From Porogramme epimiltina (taxonomy: Eukaryota; Basidiomycota; Agaricomycetes; Polyporales; Polyporaceae): 39,525 nucleotides of DNA. The stretch is from positions 1 to 39,525 of the forward strand of contig FTLJ01001191.1 of NCBI GenBank assembly GCA_900155495.1, given 5' to 3'. A program made the position numbers and the translations under genes. The notes beneath the pieces are model-generated. The model saw only the letters and a program-made list of their open reading frames with translations, made no database searches and was not told the origin of the DNA. Positions 22,064 through 33,243 of the stretch are shown one piece after another (within the stretch, counting starts at the first letter, position 1; each line of letters begins with the position of its first letter).

Positions 22064-25000
22064 TCAGAACGAGCCATGAACCTGGAACGCGGTGTCGTCC
22101 CAATCGACCTCCTGCTTGAGCGCACTCGTCAAGATGAGCTCTTGGGTATAGACGGGGTGTTCCTGTGCCAGCGGTCGCCAAATAGACATGTCGTCCGGAC
22201 AGGAGATGACGCGTCGCTTGCTCGAGCCGGCTAGGATGCGCATGGTTGGCGTTGTGGTACTCAACTAGATGACTTTGTCAGCACAGCGGGGGCCCAAGAT
22301 GCGGAAAGGGGCGTACCTGACCGCCGTTCGCGACGACCACGTTCTTCAGGAGCTTCGTTTCTATGGGGACCTTCGGCGTCACGTAGAACTGGATCCCTTC
22401 GAACAGTTTCCCAGCGTTCTTCTTTGCTCGCTTCACAGCATCCGTGAGGCGGAAGTGGTACTTCGCTTCGGATTCATCGTCCTTAATGGAGTATTGTTCC
22501 TCGGCTAAGTCTAATGTCAGTATCTCGCATACGATAGACTATGGAGAAACCCACGAAGTAGTTTCCGGTTCGCTGCGGACATGATCGCCCACTTCTCGTT
22601 GACGACGTGAGGCCCGACAGCCATTGCGCACAGGAACTTCTCTGTGCGCACGACGTTTCGGACAAGCAAATGTGTGCACTCCGAGGGTTTCGTGACGAAT
22701 TTCACCCCTAACCGGGTCAGCACCTACATTGAACGCGGTTAGTTTATGGACTCGGATGTGCTCACGCCGCGTACCTTGATCACATCGTCCCCAAGCGAGA
22801 GTTGCGTGGTCATGATACGCACATCCGGGACCTGCGCCGCGGTACCACCCGGTGGAGCCTTCTTCGACGCCTTTGCCTCCTGGCTCGGCGGCTCTTCGTC
22901 ATCTGCCAAAGACTTCCTCCCCTTCTTCTTCCCCTTCGTGCTCGTGAGGTCCGCATCGTTCCCTTTCCGCCTCTTCTTCTCCGGCATCCCCTCGTCCTCG
23001 CCCTCGCCCTCTGGCCCGACCGACCCCATCGACGCCCGCTTCTTCCCCTTCGCCACCGCCGACGCCGACGACCCGTCGCGCTCGTGCACCGCGCGCACAA
23101 CCCCGCTCTTCATCTCCTTCTGGAACGTCACCAGATCCGGCATCACCACCTCGTGCAGCTTCTGCGCCGCGCGCGTCGCCGCGGACCGCTTCGACGGCGT
23201 CCGCTGCATCTTTGACGGGCTCGCAGACGCCTCTACGCGGCTGGGGCCCGCCTCCGCATTCCCGTTCACGGCTCCGTTCGGGGTCGTAGTGGAGGCCTTG
23301 CGTGTTCGACGCAGCGGAGAGGGTTCGCGGGGCGCCGCGCCCTTCTCTTTCTTCACCTTCGGCGCGGTGGAAGTCTTACTCGCACCCTTGGCAGCGCCGC
23401 GCGGCGGGCCGACCTTGAAAGGGACCTTCGTGGGGCTAGAACGCGGGTCTTCTGCGGACGACTTGTCGCTCCGCCTCGAAGGGGAGCCATACACCTCGGA
23501 AACAGAGGGGACGAGGACTGAATCGAGCCGCTGGGGCCGTCTGCGGGGCTTGGCGGGCGACGCGACCGTGCGTCCCTTGCTCTTCTTGTTCGGTACGAGG
23601 TCACCGAGGACGGACCGCGCGTCGTCTGGGGACTCGGAGCCGGAGTCGTCAGTTTCTGCCGCCTTGCGCTTCTTCATCGCCGGTGGCACTTTAGTTGTCG
23701 ATTCCTTGGTACGCGCAGGCTTATCCTTTTCCGCCGCCTTGGGTTTCCGGACATCCTCGTCGCTCGAGCGCCCGTCTTCAACGTCGCTCTCGTCCTGGGT
23801 TGTAGTTCTTCGCGGTGGATTTTGCCGCTTCTTGACTGGGGATGGTGTCTCCGTCAGTTTCTCGCGTTGTATGCGCCCCGTCGTCGTGGTCTGGTTCCGC
23901 GTCGCGCGCTTCGGAGAGGACGTACTCGCGCCGTCATCTCCATTCGCTTCTTCCGCCTTATCGTTCGTCTTGTTCGAATATCGCCGCACGAGCTTCTTCC
24001 TCGGCGCTTGTTCGGAGCGCTTAGAAGCAGGCTTGCTGGGACCGGCCTCGTCGACGTCCATCGTCTCGTCTCGAGGGGCGATGGCGGCCATGAAATTCGA
24101 GAGCTCCGCGTCGATCTCCATATCGTCTACGTGGCTCGCAGCGCCCTCGTCGACCGCGATCGCGTCTTCGACCTCACCCACGCTCTGCAGGGTCTCCGCG
24201 CGTAGGAGGTCACCAGCAGGCAACTGCGCGCGTCGCTTATTGAGTCCCTTGCGCGGACTCGCGCTCGCGGCCTTGCGCTTCCGTTTGGGCGTAGGCGCAC
24301 CCATGTCCACATCGCCATCGGCGGGCTTCATCATCTCTTCAAGCTCGCCCGGTTCCCAGGTGATCTTGCCCAGGCCGCGTTTTGCCAGTACGGTGCTGAA
24401 GTCGACCCCAGGAGGGAACTTGATATACTTCTCAACAGCCGGGGTGAGTCGGCGCCACTGAACGAAACAATCTTCGACCCAGGTATGGTTCACGATGGGG
24501 ATCGACCATGACGTCGCCTTGTCCGTCTTTGTTCCGTGCAAGCTGTGCAGCAACAGGATCAGTTGTCACAGTAAAGCGTGTTGCGGTACTGTAACTCACT
24601 ATGCTGCGACGACGGCAGTATTCTTGTCTGCAGACATCGATGCCGTAAACTCGCCACCCATGAGAGTGATGAGTTTCTTGAGATACTCGCGATCCTTGCC
24701 CGTATAGTTGGTGACCGTGACGACCTAATCCACGCATGTCTAGGGCAGAGCGCAGAAAGACAGGCACGAAAACTCACTTCTTTGCTAAAGCCCGCCGCCG
24801 GGACCTCAGGGACAGGGTAGTGCAGAAGTTGCTCCGCAGGGCGCGTGAGTGTGCCCGTCGCTCGCACATACCACAACCAAGCGAGCGTCCCGACTGTCTT
24901 CTCCAGTCGGTAGGCCTGGAGGCGGAATCAGTCAGTGCTCCACGATGAGCGGTTTCTACACCGGGGCATCGGCACGAAGGGCACGAGACCACACCGCACA

Positions 25001-26038
25001 ACTCTCCTTCACCATGCCTTCGGGTGATCGCCACGGAATTCCCCAGACCACATCGTCCAACATGGGAATGTCCGCTGTGCTAAACACACACAGAAAGAGG
25101 CTCACCTTGGCATACGACGCCCCCGACCTATAGCGAGTCACGAAAATATCCGCCTCATCCAGCTTCTCTAGCTCATCCGCCATGCTCTCCGGCGAGCCCT
25201 GCTTTAACCCTGGAGAAAGTTCGACGACCTCGCCACCCTGCCGTCGGATGTCCGCGTATAGCGCGTTCCTTTGTTGGCCGGACAAATCGAGTGAAAGGCC
25301 GAGGAGGAGCCGCTTGCCATTCCAGACGTTCCGCTGCGCCGGCTTGAGCTTCTTCTGTTCCGAGAGAGAGAGTGACGCTGTCTCGTACAGCATCATCCTC
25401 TCTGCGGGAGGCTCGTAGTCGATATCCTCCTGGGACGTGCGGCCCTCCGGGCGGTCGCCGAAGACGCGGGGATTTGGCCACTCGTAGCTCTTCGTGGGAA
25501 GGTCGCGTATTCCGAGACGCACCGTATCGTCGAACCAATGCGGGACGACGACACATACATGCATTTGTTCCCGGTAGTGCATTGCCGTCTCGTATTTCGG
25601 ACTTCCGGGCGTGAGGGCGAAGAGGTGGGTGACATCGCGTGTGAGAGCCGTGCGCCACTGGCCCCCAAGCGCGGTGATCGCGGCGGAGATGAGTTCGCAG
25701 TCAGATTGAGAGAGGTCTGTCGCGGCGGCTGTAACTCCAGAAAAAAGGAGAGCGGGGTCGGCAGAGTAGTATTCCGCGTCTTGCAAAGTATTCAGGACAA
25801 CAGAGCGTTCAACCCATCTCAATGTGACGGCGTGGGCCTTTGAGGACTTTGGAGGTGCTTCAACGAAGGACTCGAGCGGGAGAGTAGGCGTAATGAAATG
25901 GGTGAGGTCGGGGTCGTCCACGCCCTTAGAGGCTGTTGCGCCGCGCTTGTCGAGGACTTCTGTCAGCTGATCGCGTGGATTGGTGGGAGCAGTCTCTGAG
26001 ATATAGTATATGACGCCATCGAAGAGAGATTGAGACAT
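22064..26038 (-). CDS. brc1: Multi-BRCT DNA damage response scaffold, Rtt107/Brc1 type
   Basis: Seven exons join in one frame: 25106-26038, 24778-24915, 24600-24724, 22775-24542, 22555-22723, 22317-22510 and 22064-22264 (1175 residues). Four BRCT domains fill about residues 4-460: the start LFDGVIYYIS, ALGGQWRT...VVPHWFDD, RRQGGEVVE...TLAWLWYV, and LMGGEFTA...NHTWVEDCF. A charged linker of about 500 residues follows, with PKRKRK-like nuclear signals and many SP/TP sites. A final BRCT pair begins near 970 and includes GPHVVNEKW, MRILAGSSKRRVISCP and ELILTSALKQEVDWDD. In yeasts, Rtt107/Brc1 scaffolds replication-fork repair, and its last BRCT pair binds phosphorylated H2A. The intron at 24916-25105 is long for this window. 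Readings such as the Met at 26158 extend the ORF without need. Confidence 0.9.
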
Positions 26039-26215
26039 GCGAAGAGCGAGAGAGAGGGCGTTGTGGTTGGAGTCAACCGTCGAGTTAGCTAGCCCAGGCT
26101 GTAATGGGCACGCGCTCCCACGCGATTCTGTCACGTGACTGTGACCACCGCGTCGCACACGTGACCGAGGCTTTTACCCAGGCAGCAGGCTCAGCCTCGC
26201 GCGCCGCGGCCCATA

Positions 26216-26721
26216 CACACCGAGAATACCAAAATTCCTAGTGGTAAAGAACGTTATTGACAATGCTACTCAATATGTAGTATTATGCAACCCATCTTCC
26301 ACATTGCAGATTATCATGTATCGAGGGAAGGAGGATAGTATTGAATATTTCTTGTTCTGATAGGCATTTTGAGAGTGCGAAAACACTAAACTCCTTCATA
26401 TCGAGAATGTGAATCTAAACTAAACATTCCGAATCTAAACGAACTTCAAGTTTTCACACTCCGATTGACATTCCCAGCGTCTGAGAACTTAAGTTTGTGT
26501 GGACTCAGAATGTTAAGTCCGAATTCACATTCTCGATGCGAAGGAACTTCGCATTTTCACGCTCCCCAAATGGCAGTCAGAACAAGTAATATTGAATTGC
26601 ATTCCATTTCTCTCGATATATGATAAACTGCGACGTGGAAGATGGGTTGCATAATTCTACATGTTGATTATCATTGTCAATAACGTTCTCTACGACTAGG
26701 AATTTTGGTATTCCCGGTGTG
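26216..26721. mobile_element. Foldback MITE with TA target duplication
   Basis: Both ends read TA-CACACCG(A/G)GAATACC inwards. The TA pairs at 26214-26215 and 26722-26723 are a candidate target-site duplication. The outer 50 bases of the two ends differ at about three positions. The inverted match continues, with gaps, almost to the centre near 26470, so nearly the whole element is an imperfect hairpin. It has no coding capacity. TA duplication plus long terminal inverted repeats fits a non-autonomous Tc1/mariner-type element. It ends about 180 bp upstream of the brc1 start codon and may be part of that promoter region. Confidence 0.85.
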
Positions 26722-26723
26722 TA

Positions 26724-27609
26724 TAGTAGTAGTTCAAGTTGTCGCCGAATACGACATACATCCATAGCATCAAGTGTGGAAAGCGGTGCTGTTTAACTGT
26801 ATTACCGAGGGTATACTATCCAAACGGAGTAGTACTGAAGTCATGATGATTTAGACATCGATGTGCGAGTCGCAGACGCCACACTGGAAGGGACCGTCAG
26901 AAGTGACTGGCAATATCAATGCCAGACTGCATAGACTCACCGTGTCAAAGGTGCGTCATGTAATTGGGAGCCAGACTCATGCACTCAACCTGTGTGTGAA
27001 TGGAAACAGCATAAGAGCCTTCTCGGCTTTGTCCTTCAGCGAGAGTGAGACGGCGGCCCGGGGGGTCTCATGATCTTCCGGACCGCCTTATTATGCTGCT
27101 GTGTTACCTAAAGGGAAGAGTTCCGCCAAGATAATCCTCTTAATTATTCCTCAACAGTCTCTGACTAACCATCGTTCCCGCTAGATAGGACCTCGACTCC
27201 AAGATGGAACTTCGGCGGGTCCTCGAGGTCGGCGCCACTCAAGTCTAAGGCTATTGGCAAATTTCCGGAAGTTGACTCTCAATATGCCAGTGCACGTCAT
27301 GATCACCGAATCGCAAAACTAAAAACAACTTCTCCGAATACCTGAGTTCCTGTCTCTTAGAATTCGTCAACACTCTAAAGCAGCTGTCAACAAAAATAAT
27401 GACTTGATGTTATTGGAGCACGCGAACTTGATAAAACATCATGATGCAAACGGAATGGTGTCACAGTAGGGGCTTCATATAAATGGAAGAACTGTCCGAG
27501 TCCACAGCAAGGATACTTGAAATGACCGGCGATTGAGGTATCAGGATAGGCCAATACCGGTGGAGGAAGATATCTGCGCGCGCGCAGAGCTTCTGCAGTA
27601 ATCAAATGA
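26724..27609. other. Intergenic, no gene recognised
   Basis: This stretch lies between the MITE and the 3' end of HET3. It is AT-richer than its neighbours and holds only short ORFs without recognisable features. Confidence 0.5.
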
Positions 27610-29692
27610 TCAGTTCACTGGTAGCAGAGAGGCTGCGGAATCTTCGTACCCGTCGGAATCTGGATCATTTTCACTCCGGAAGGTAACTGGGTTCCATCGT
27701 CTGATGGGTAGTGCTAGTTTGACCTTAGTGAGGGTCCACGACACAACCGTTTTCATAGACTTGATACTCTCAGCCTTTCTAGCAACACTCGGTGAAACGT
27801 CTGTTCCTATAGTCGTATTAGGCGTGACTTGAAGGAGATGCGCATGGACTAGTTAACTCACCAATACACTCCACAGGCAGAATCTCGATGCCAATGTGGA
27901 AGGTTGGCTTGCCGTCCACGCTGTCCAGATCTGTCTTCCTAATAGTGAACCAGAACGACAGGTTTCCAGCTACTATTTCTCTAGAAGCGACGTCTCCGCA
28001 TGTCGTCCAGGTTCTGATAAGGTGGTCCTCGTCATTGGTACGGCCCACTATGCCTTCCCCGCGGGATATGAGGAGGGACAGCGTCTCTTGGTCCTGGTAC
28101 GATGAACATGTATCCCGGCAGTGGCCGACGCCGATAGTGGCAATGCACTTGTTACCAGCATTCACTGCGATCATTTCCGCATCTGACATCTTTGAGGCGA
28201 TGTCGAGATTGAGTGCGCACCGGGTGATTTTGACCGGCACAGGTCCGTCGGGGAGGGGTGCGGGTGTGGCGCAAGACGCGGTGATAGCGAACGCCGTTCG
28301 TGGCTGTACGGAGAACTTGCTGTGAAGCATGACGATGTCAGAGGGTGCTCGATGCACCCGAGGGGGGATGCGGACGGGTTCTATGTGAGGGCCCTTCCAT
28401 CCGAGTTTGGACACAGGAGTGACATCGACCAGGATAGCGCGCATATACCGGGACAGAGGAACATCAGGGGCTACTATGTTAGACGTATTCTTGAGCACCC
28501 CGCCGATAGTGTATTCGGTAATTGTGTTCTGGCTTTCGGGGCGTAGTAGGAGCCCAAGAAGCTTGCCGTCTGTCTTGGTACATGCCGGTAGAAGCACTAT
28601 GTGAGAAGGAATGGCGGGAGGGCCAGGAGCCCCTACACGCTTTATGAGGGGAAGAGTATTGATTTCGCCTCGTGTCAGGGCGTTGTAGGAAAAGGAGGTC
28701 GACTTCAGACGCGGGTCTCCTAGCATCTTGAGAGCTTCCGAAAATTCGCCGGGAGCGAGGCAGTGAAGAGACGCGGACCAGTGTTCGAAATCCTTTGGGG
28801 AAGAAGCGAAGAGATCTTGTTGTGGGAAATTCCCTGCTGCGTGTCCTAGGGCGGTCGAACAGAATTCTGTGGCGACATTTGTGATGGATAGTCCGCTGTT
28901 TTCGTAGAAAGCGAGGTGCCCCCAAGCGAGAATGGTAGGATCGAGGGGGAAGCGCTCTTGAACGGCTTTCTGAAGGCGGATGAACGCGCTACGAAGACCT
29001 TCACCGTACATCGTTTGCATGTGTACGTCGAAAATTCCCATGAGCCAATACGCCATATCCTCCTCTGTGTGCTCCGTCCGAAGTGAGGCCCAAGACATCT
29101 TGCGAGCAACAGGTACATCATCCAGCTGCGTCCTGAGGGTAAGAATATCACTGTCGATTCCAGTTCGCTTCTCAATATCCCGGGCCAGAGAAAATTTAGA
29201 GCCGAAGATAGTGAAATCAGATGAGAGGAACCGAACGGTGTTTGGGGCGAGGAATTCTTGGAGCGTCCTGGTTAGGGAAAACCATTTGCTCCCCAACAGC
29301 TGGGAAATCTGCTCGGAGTGACTTGAAGTGCTCTCAACCTCGTCAACAAAAACGTAACAGGTCCCGGCGCGGCGATACCAGTTGAATCTTGCGTGAACCT
29401 CCTCGGCTTGAGCTGTGTCGTCCATACAACAGAGGTCAATCCAGGCGAGTCGGAATCCCTCATTGCGTGCAACGGTACAGAAACTTTGGATCAAGGGGGG
29501 GAGGCAGGGCATGGGGTCGGCGTCCTGTGGGGAGGAAGATAGTTGGATTCCGAGGACATGTTGATACGTGTGCTCTGGCGAATAGTGTCTGTCTTGTTCG
29601 TTGAAAGGGGCATGCGAAAAGATCGCGTATGCTTCTGGGGCAGGGCCATCGAAACGACGAAACCGACCGGTCTCGGTGTCGATGTAAAGCAT
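27610..29692 (-). CDS. Divergent HET-domain protein (HET3) with a C-terminal extra exon
   Basis: Main exon 27862-29692; second exon 27610-27806 after a 55-nt intron (gtgagt...tatag, phase 1); 675 residues. The frame is of HET type (MLYIDTETGRF, WIDLCCMDD, EDMAYWLMGIF, YGEG), but key residues differ from the others. SHVW is SHAP (Trp29 to Pro), and the usual WTL before QE(L/F)LAP is RTL. The C-terminal region reads VGHCRDTC (522-529) where relatives have IGRCxC. The second exon adds about 66 polar residues ending SLLPVN. It stays open through 65 codons, which supports it; without splicing the protein would end at 27818. It could be a non-lethal or decoy member, but that is inference. Confidence 0.75.
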
Positions 29693-29753
29693 CTAGTATG
29701 GGAGGGAGTACTTTGAGTCTAACGGAGGTGTTTGACGTAAAGTAGGAGCTAAC
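29693..29753 (-). other. Predicted 5'-leader intron of HET3
   Basis: The 61-nt segment (gttagc...actag) ends directly before the ATG at 29692. The upstream exon has an in-frame TGA before any ATG, so the intron lies in the leader and translation starts at 29692. Confidence 0.6.
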
Positions 29754-30321
29754 CTTGTGGAGGAACTGGAACCCGATTGGAAGAAGGGGGAAGGGGAATT
29801 GAAGAGCTGGAAGAGATCAGACTGTCCTTTTATAAATACCTGGGCTTGCGAACATGGCTGTCTTATCCTGGATGCCAGTGTCAGTATGGACTGAGGAATA
29901 GTGCCAGGACGCTGTGACCAACGGAAATAGGTGGCTGTCCACCACACTTTCGTGAATCAGAGCCTCGTTGTTACACTCTATGAAATTAGGATATCCGGAT
30001 ACGCAAGCCACGCGCACTGCGCACAGATAAACACACCAATGACATGAAAAATGGAGGTCTACACCGCCTGGGGGTTAATGTCCGGGTTGTGTCTGGCACC
30101 GAGAGTGGGGCCTGGCCTCAAAGTGTTAGGTTGCGGGCACATCTGGCATGATGTACTTAGGTCACGATCGATGTGGCGGTACCTATGGCGCCGGCGAGCA
30201 TATTATGGGGCGGAATGAGTCTGTATAGAGGTGCTCGCGCACATGAGGTTCATGTTCGGGAAGAAATCAGGAAAATCAGCAGGTGCAAAAGTCCCTACAA
30301 GACTAGGTGATAGTCGTCTGA

Positions 30322-30412
30322 CATAGACTATTGTGATCTGCGCTGGCAGTGACTTGTACATTGTAACTCCGATACCAATTTTTAAACTCAGACTACAAGA
30401 AGGAGGAGTAGA
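30322..30412 (+). repeat. Direct repeat, copy 1 (about 91 bp)
   Basis: The segment runs from catagactattgtgatctgc to aggaggagtaga. It recurs at 30549-30640 in the same orientation with about three differences. The two copies start 227 bp apart. Confidence 0.9.
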
Positions 30413-30474
30413 TGAGGGGCGCTGACTCTTCACGAGGGACGAGTGAAGAGACAGCAGACTGTCTATGGCAGGAC

Positions 30475-30524
30475 CGAAAGCGGGAGCGAGCGCCTGTGAT
30501 CTCTCGCTCTTCCTCCCGCTTTCG
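30475..30524. other. Hairpin between the direct repeats
   Basis: cgaaagcgggag (30475-30486) is a perfect 12-bp inverted match to ctcccgctttcg (30513-30524), with partly paired inner bases. A second small hairpin, ctcttcac/gtgaagag, lies at 30426-30450. It is not at a gene end, so it does not look like a terminator. Confidence 0.6.
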
Positions 30525-30548
30525 CCTCGCTAGATCGGCGCATATACC

Positions 30549-30640
30549 CATAGACTATTGTGATCTGCGCTGGCAGTGACTTGTACATTGTAACTCCGAT
30601 ACAAATTTTTAAACTCAGACCACAAGAAGGAGGAGTAGAC
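30549..30640 (+). repeat. Direct repeat, copy 2 (about 92 bp)
   Basis: This is the second copy of the repeat at 30322-30412. Together with the hairpins between them, the unit could be a tandem duplication or a remnant of a small mobile element. Confidence 0.9.
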
Positions 30641-31285
30641 CACAGGTCACCTCCTTGATAACGCATGTAAAGCGCTTATCAGTACTCTCCTACTACGAGC
30701 TCGACTCGCACAAAGCACCGCATGTGCGACTCTGGAGCTTGCTCAGTCGTCTCGGCCTGTCGCGCAACAATCTCAAACCAATGTATAATATGCTACTAGT
30801 CGAGGCATGGAGGAGTAATCGGTTCTGGATGGTAGGCAATTGGTGTGGCCTAATAGCATTGCACTATAATCACGCTACCCGCAATAATACAGCGAATGCA
30901 GATACCACTAGCAAGCCCCCCTACAGCATCGATGGAAAGCGGGGGGGCATTGTCATTGGACTCTCTGAACCCCGTCGTCTGAGCCCGCGCGGTGATATTC
31001 CAGCACTAGGGAGCAGCGGCGACCATACCAGAACACTATCCTAGTATCTTCCTGTCAGTTTCAGAGTCACGGTGCGGTGTTCATCCCAAAGGCTCACGCA
31101 ATATCATTGCACCTACATCGAGGCTCTTGGAGGCACAACTCACAAGGATGCTCTACCTGCAGCCTTGCGGCTTGTGGCCGGTTGAACTCCCCTGTAGCCA
31201 CAATGCGAAGGGAAGTTGTAGCATCGCGCGTAAATATCCTGACTAATTCAAAGGATACATATATGATACGATTAGAAGCGTGAGA

Positions 31286-33184
31286 CTATTCAGCGAGGGA
31301 TGCAGAGATATCAAGCTGGTATACTCGCAGATTGGGGTCCGTAGGTGTGACGACTGGGCGGATAGAAAAGCGGAGAGTAGTCGTGGCTGCGGAATCACCC
31401 TCGTGTGGTGAGGGGATGTCAAAGTTATGAGATACGGACCCATCAATGCTCTTCCAGGAGCAGATGTGTATGGGGTGCTCCGGACGGTGCTGCTCGTTGA
31501 CATATCCAGACGCATAAGGCCATTGCCCTTGGTCTGCAATCACTAAGACGCCCAGTGTACCTGCACTTCTCCCGTGATCGCAGCCACATCGACCAATACG
31601 GACGCGGACGTAGATCTGCCTGTTGGATATTGTGAGGCCAGCCGTGCTTGATTCGGCGAGTGTCCCAACGCCAACGTTGACATTTCCTTCTGGGTTGATG
31701 GTGTACCCGCCATGTTTCAGCATTTGAATGCAGCCGCGGGAGACTCGGACTTCAAAGGGACAGTCTTTAGGCACTGCGTAAGTCTCGGAAGATGTTCGTG
31801 CCAGGGAGGGGGGGAATAATGGAACGCGAACACTTTCAACCCTGAAGGCTTTCTGTCGCCGGAGATTGGAAATTTGTTCTGGCAATAGATATATGATCCG
31901 CACATAGTTTTCTATAAGTGTCGCGTAAGGATCGCCAGAATGGGCCAGGGTATCCCCGATGACATATTCGGTCGAAGACTCCGTCCGTGGCCTGAGCAGG
32001 AGGGCTGGCATGCGCTTCTCCGAATCTTCGCAAGCAAGCAAGGCTGCATAGACGGCCCCGGGCCGGCCATCGTGAACGAGTTTGTGGGAGTGGAGTAGAA
32101 AAACAGGGCGTTTAAAGTCCGTATCGGAGGGATGAAGGCACAATTCGGCATCGTTTGATGACATACTTAACCTCTCAGCAAACTCTGTCGGCGAGAGGTT
32201 ATGGAGAGATGTGGGGCATGACGCAAATTCATAAGGAGTGGGGGAAAGGAGACAGTTTTTGAGGGGGGATATGTTGATAGCGGAGGAGGGGAGTACGTGG
32301 TGATCGTCAGAAGGAGAAGAGAAGTAAGATGGAAGTAATGACCTCCAAAACCGACGTTTCTGTGGCAAGCCCTTGGGGAACGTGGCAGAGCCGTCCTGGA
32401 AAGCACGACCCCATGCGAAGAGGGTGTCGTCGTATGGTCTCGTATCCAAGAGGCGTTCTTGGATCTTGCGAAACGCCTCCTGGAGGCCCTCTCCATACGT
32501 CAGCTTCACGTCACGGACCCGAAGAGCGCCTATGAGCAAGTACGCTAGGTCCTCTGGTTTCGTGGTTGTCCTGTTGGCCGCCCAAGATATCTTTCTGGAG
32601 ACAGGAACGTTCTCTGACGACATACTGCTCTTCAGGATTCCTTGGTCTATCCCCGTCCTGGCGGCAATGAGCTCTGCAATCGCCGGTTCGTCCCTTGACC
32701 CTATGAGGCGCCACTGGGAAGATAGAAACACAACCTTCTTCGGCGCAAGGAGTTCTTGAAGGGTCCAGCCGCGCTCAAACCACTTCGCTCTACTGAACTG
32801 GCGCGGGAACTCCTTCGCGTGCGGGTCGTCGATGTCAACGTCGTGTAGGTAGACATAGCATGTATCCGCGTTTGAGTACCATTCGTACATGGAGATGATG
32901 GATAACTCCAGTTCTTCGGTGTTTGACCTGTCGATGCAGCAGGTATCCACCCATCCAAGAAGGAGACCCGCGCCGCATGCAGTTCGACAAAATTCGCGTA
33001 TCTTCGGGGGGAGGTTGTGGCGAATGCCTACTCCACTGACCTGAGATTCTCGGATAAGTCTCAGGATGTCGTCATAATTCTTCTCGGCTTCAGACTCCCA
33101 GACGTGCGAGAGAATGGCATAATCCGAGCGTCCACTGGTATCCCATTCGGTAAATATTCCCGTTTCCGTGTCTAAGAAACGCAT
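31286..33184 (-). CDS. HET-domain protein (HET4), complete
   Basis: A single coding exon of 632 residues. The ATG at 33184 is chosen because MRFLDTETG aligns with the starts of the other HET proteins and lies one base after a predicted leader intron. HET blocks: YAILSHVW (22-29), LGWVDTCCID and RGWTLQELLAP, then EDLAYLLIGA and YGEG. The middle has the family segment ...SPTPYEFASC...LSPTEFAERL. The C-terminal region starts with IGRCGC at 530, nearly the same position as in HET2 (528). All canonical residues are present and there are no frame breaks, so it is probably a working incompatibility-type protein. Confidence 0.88.
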   Translation of the reverse strand: MRFLDTETGIFTEWDTSGRSDYAILSHVWESEAEKNYDDILRLIRESQVSGVGIRHNLPPKIREFCRTACGAGLLLGWVDTCCIDRSNTEELELSIISMYEWYSNADTCYVYLHDVDIDDPHAKEFPRQFSRAKWFERGWTLQELLAPKKVVFLSSQWRLIGSRDEPAIAELIAARTGIDQGILKSSMSSENVPVSRKISWAANRTTTKPEDLAYLLIGALRVRDVKLTYGEGLQEAFRKIQERLLDTRPYDDTLFAWGRAFQDGSATFPKGLPQKRRFWRSLLPSYFSSPSDDHHVLPSSAINISPLKNCLLSPTPYEFASCPTSLHNLSPTEFAERLSMSSNDAELCLHPSDTDFKRPVFLLHSHKLVHDGRPGAVYAALLACEDSEKRMPALLLRPRTESSTEYVIGDTLAHSGDPYATLIENYVRIIYLLPEQISNLRRQKAFRVESVRVPLFPPSLARTSSETYAVPKDCPFEVRVSRGCIQMLKHGGYTINPEGNVNVGVGTLAESSTAGLTISNRQIYVRVRIGRCGCDHGRSAGTLGVLVIADQGQWPYASGYVNEQHRPEHPIHICSWKSIDGSVSHNFDIPSPHEGDSAATTTLRFSIRPVVTPTDPNLRVYQLDISASLAE

Positions 33185-33185
33185 G

Positions 33186-33243
33186 CTGAAGTTGCAAAGT
33201 GTGAGCTCATGAGAATGACCCTCTAACGGAAACACGTACTTAC
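33186..33243 (-). other. Predicted 5'-leader intron of HET4
   Basis: A 58-nt segment (gtaagt...cttcag) ends one base before the start codon at 33184. Confidence 0.65.

Larger units (their letters stand above)
29754..31285. other. Intergenic with repeats, no gene recognised
   Basis: This stretch holds the HET3 promoter, the direct repeats and hairpins at 30322-30640 and, on the plus strand, an ORF at 30655-31044 (129 residues). That ORF has no recognisable domain, intron context or paralogue, so I do not call it a gene. Confidence 0.5.

Noticed and set aside
22746..24461. 571-residue plus-strand ORF opposite brc1
   Set aside because: It is the antisense of brc1 exon 4. Its Ser/Arg/Phe-rich reading mirrors the charged linker codons, and it has no domain or splice context.
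25056..25105. A 26-nt mini-intron followed by extra brc1 coding sequence
   Set aside because: The intron would be too short, and joining 25106 directly to 24915 restores a continuous BRCT domain in frame.
30655..31044. 129-residue plus-strand ORF
   Set aside because: No recognisable domain, paralogue or splice context; it starts right after a repeat and looks random.
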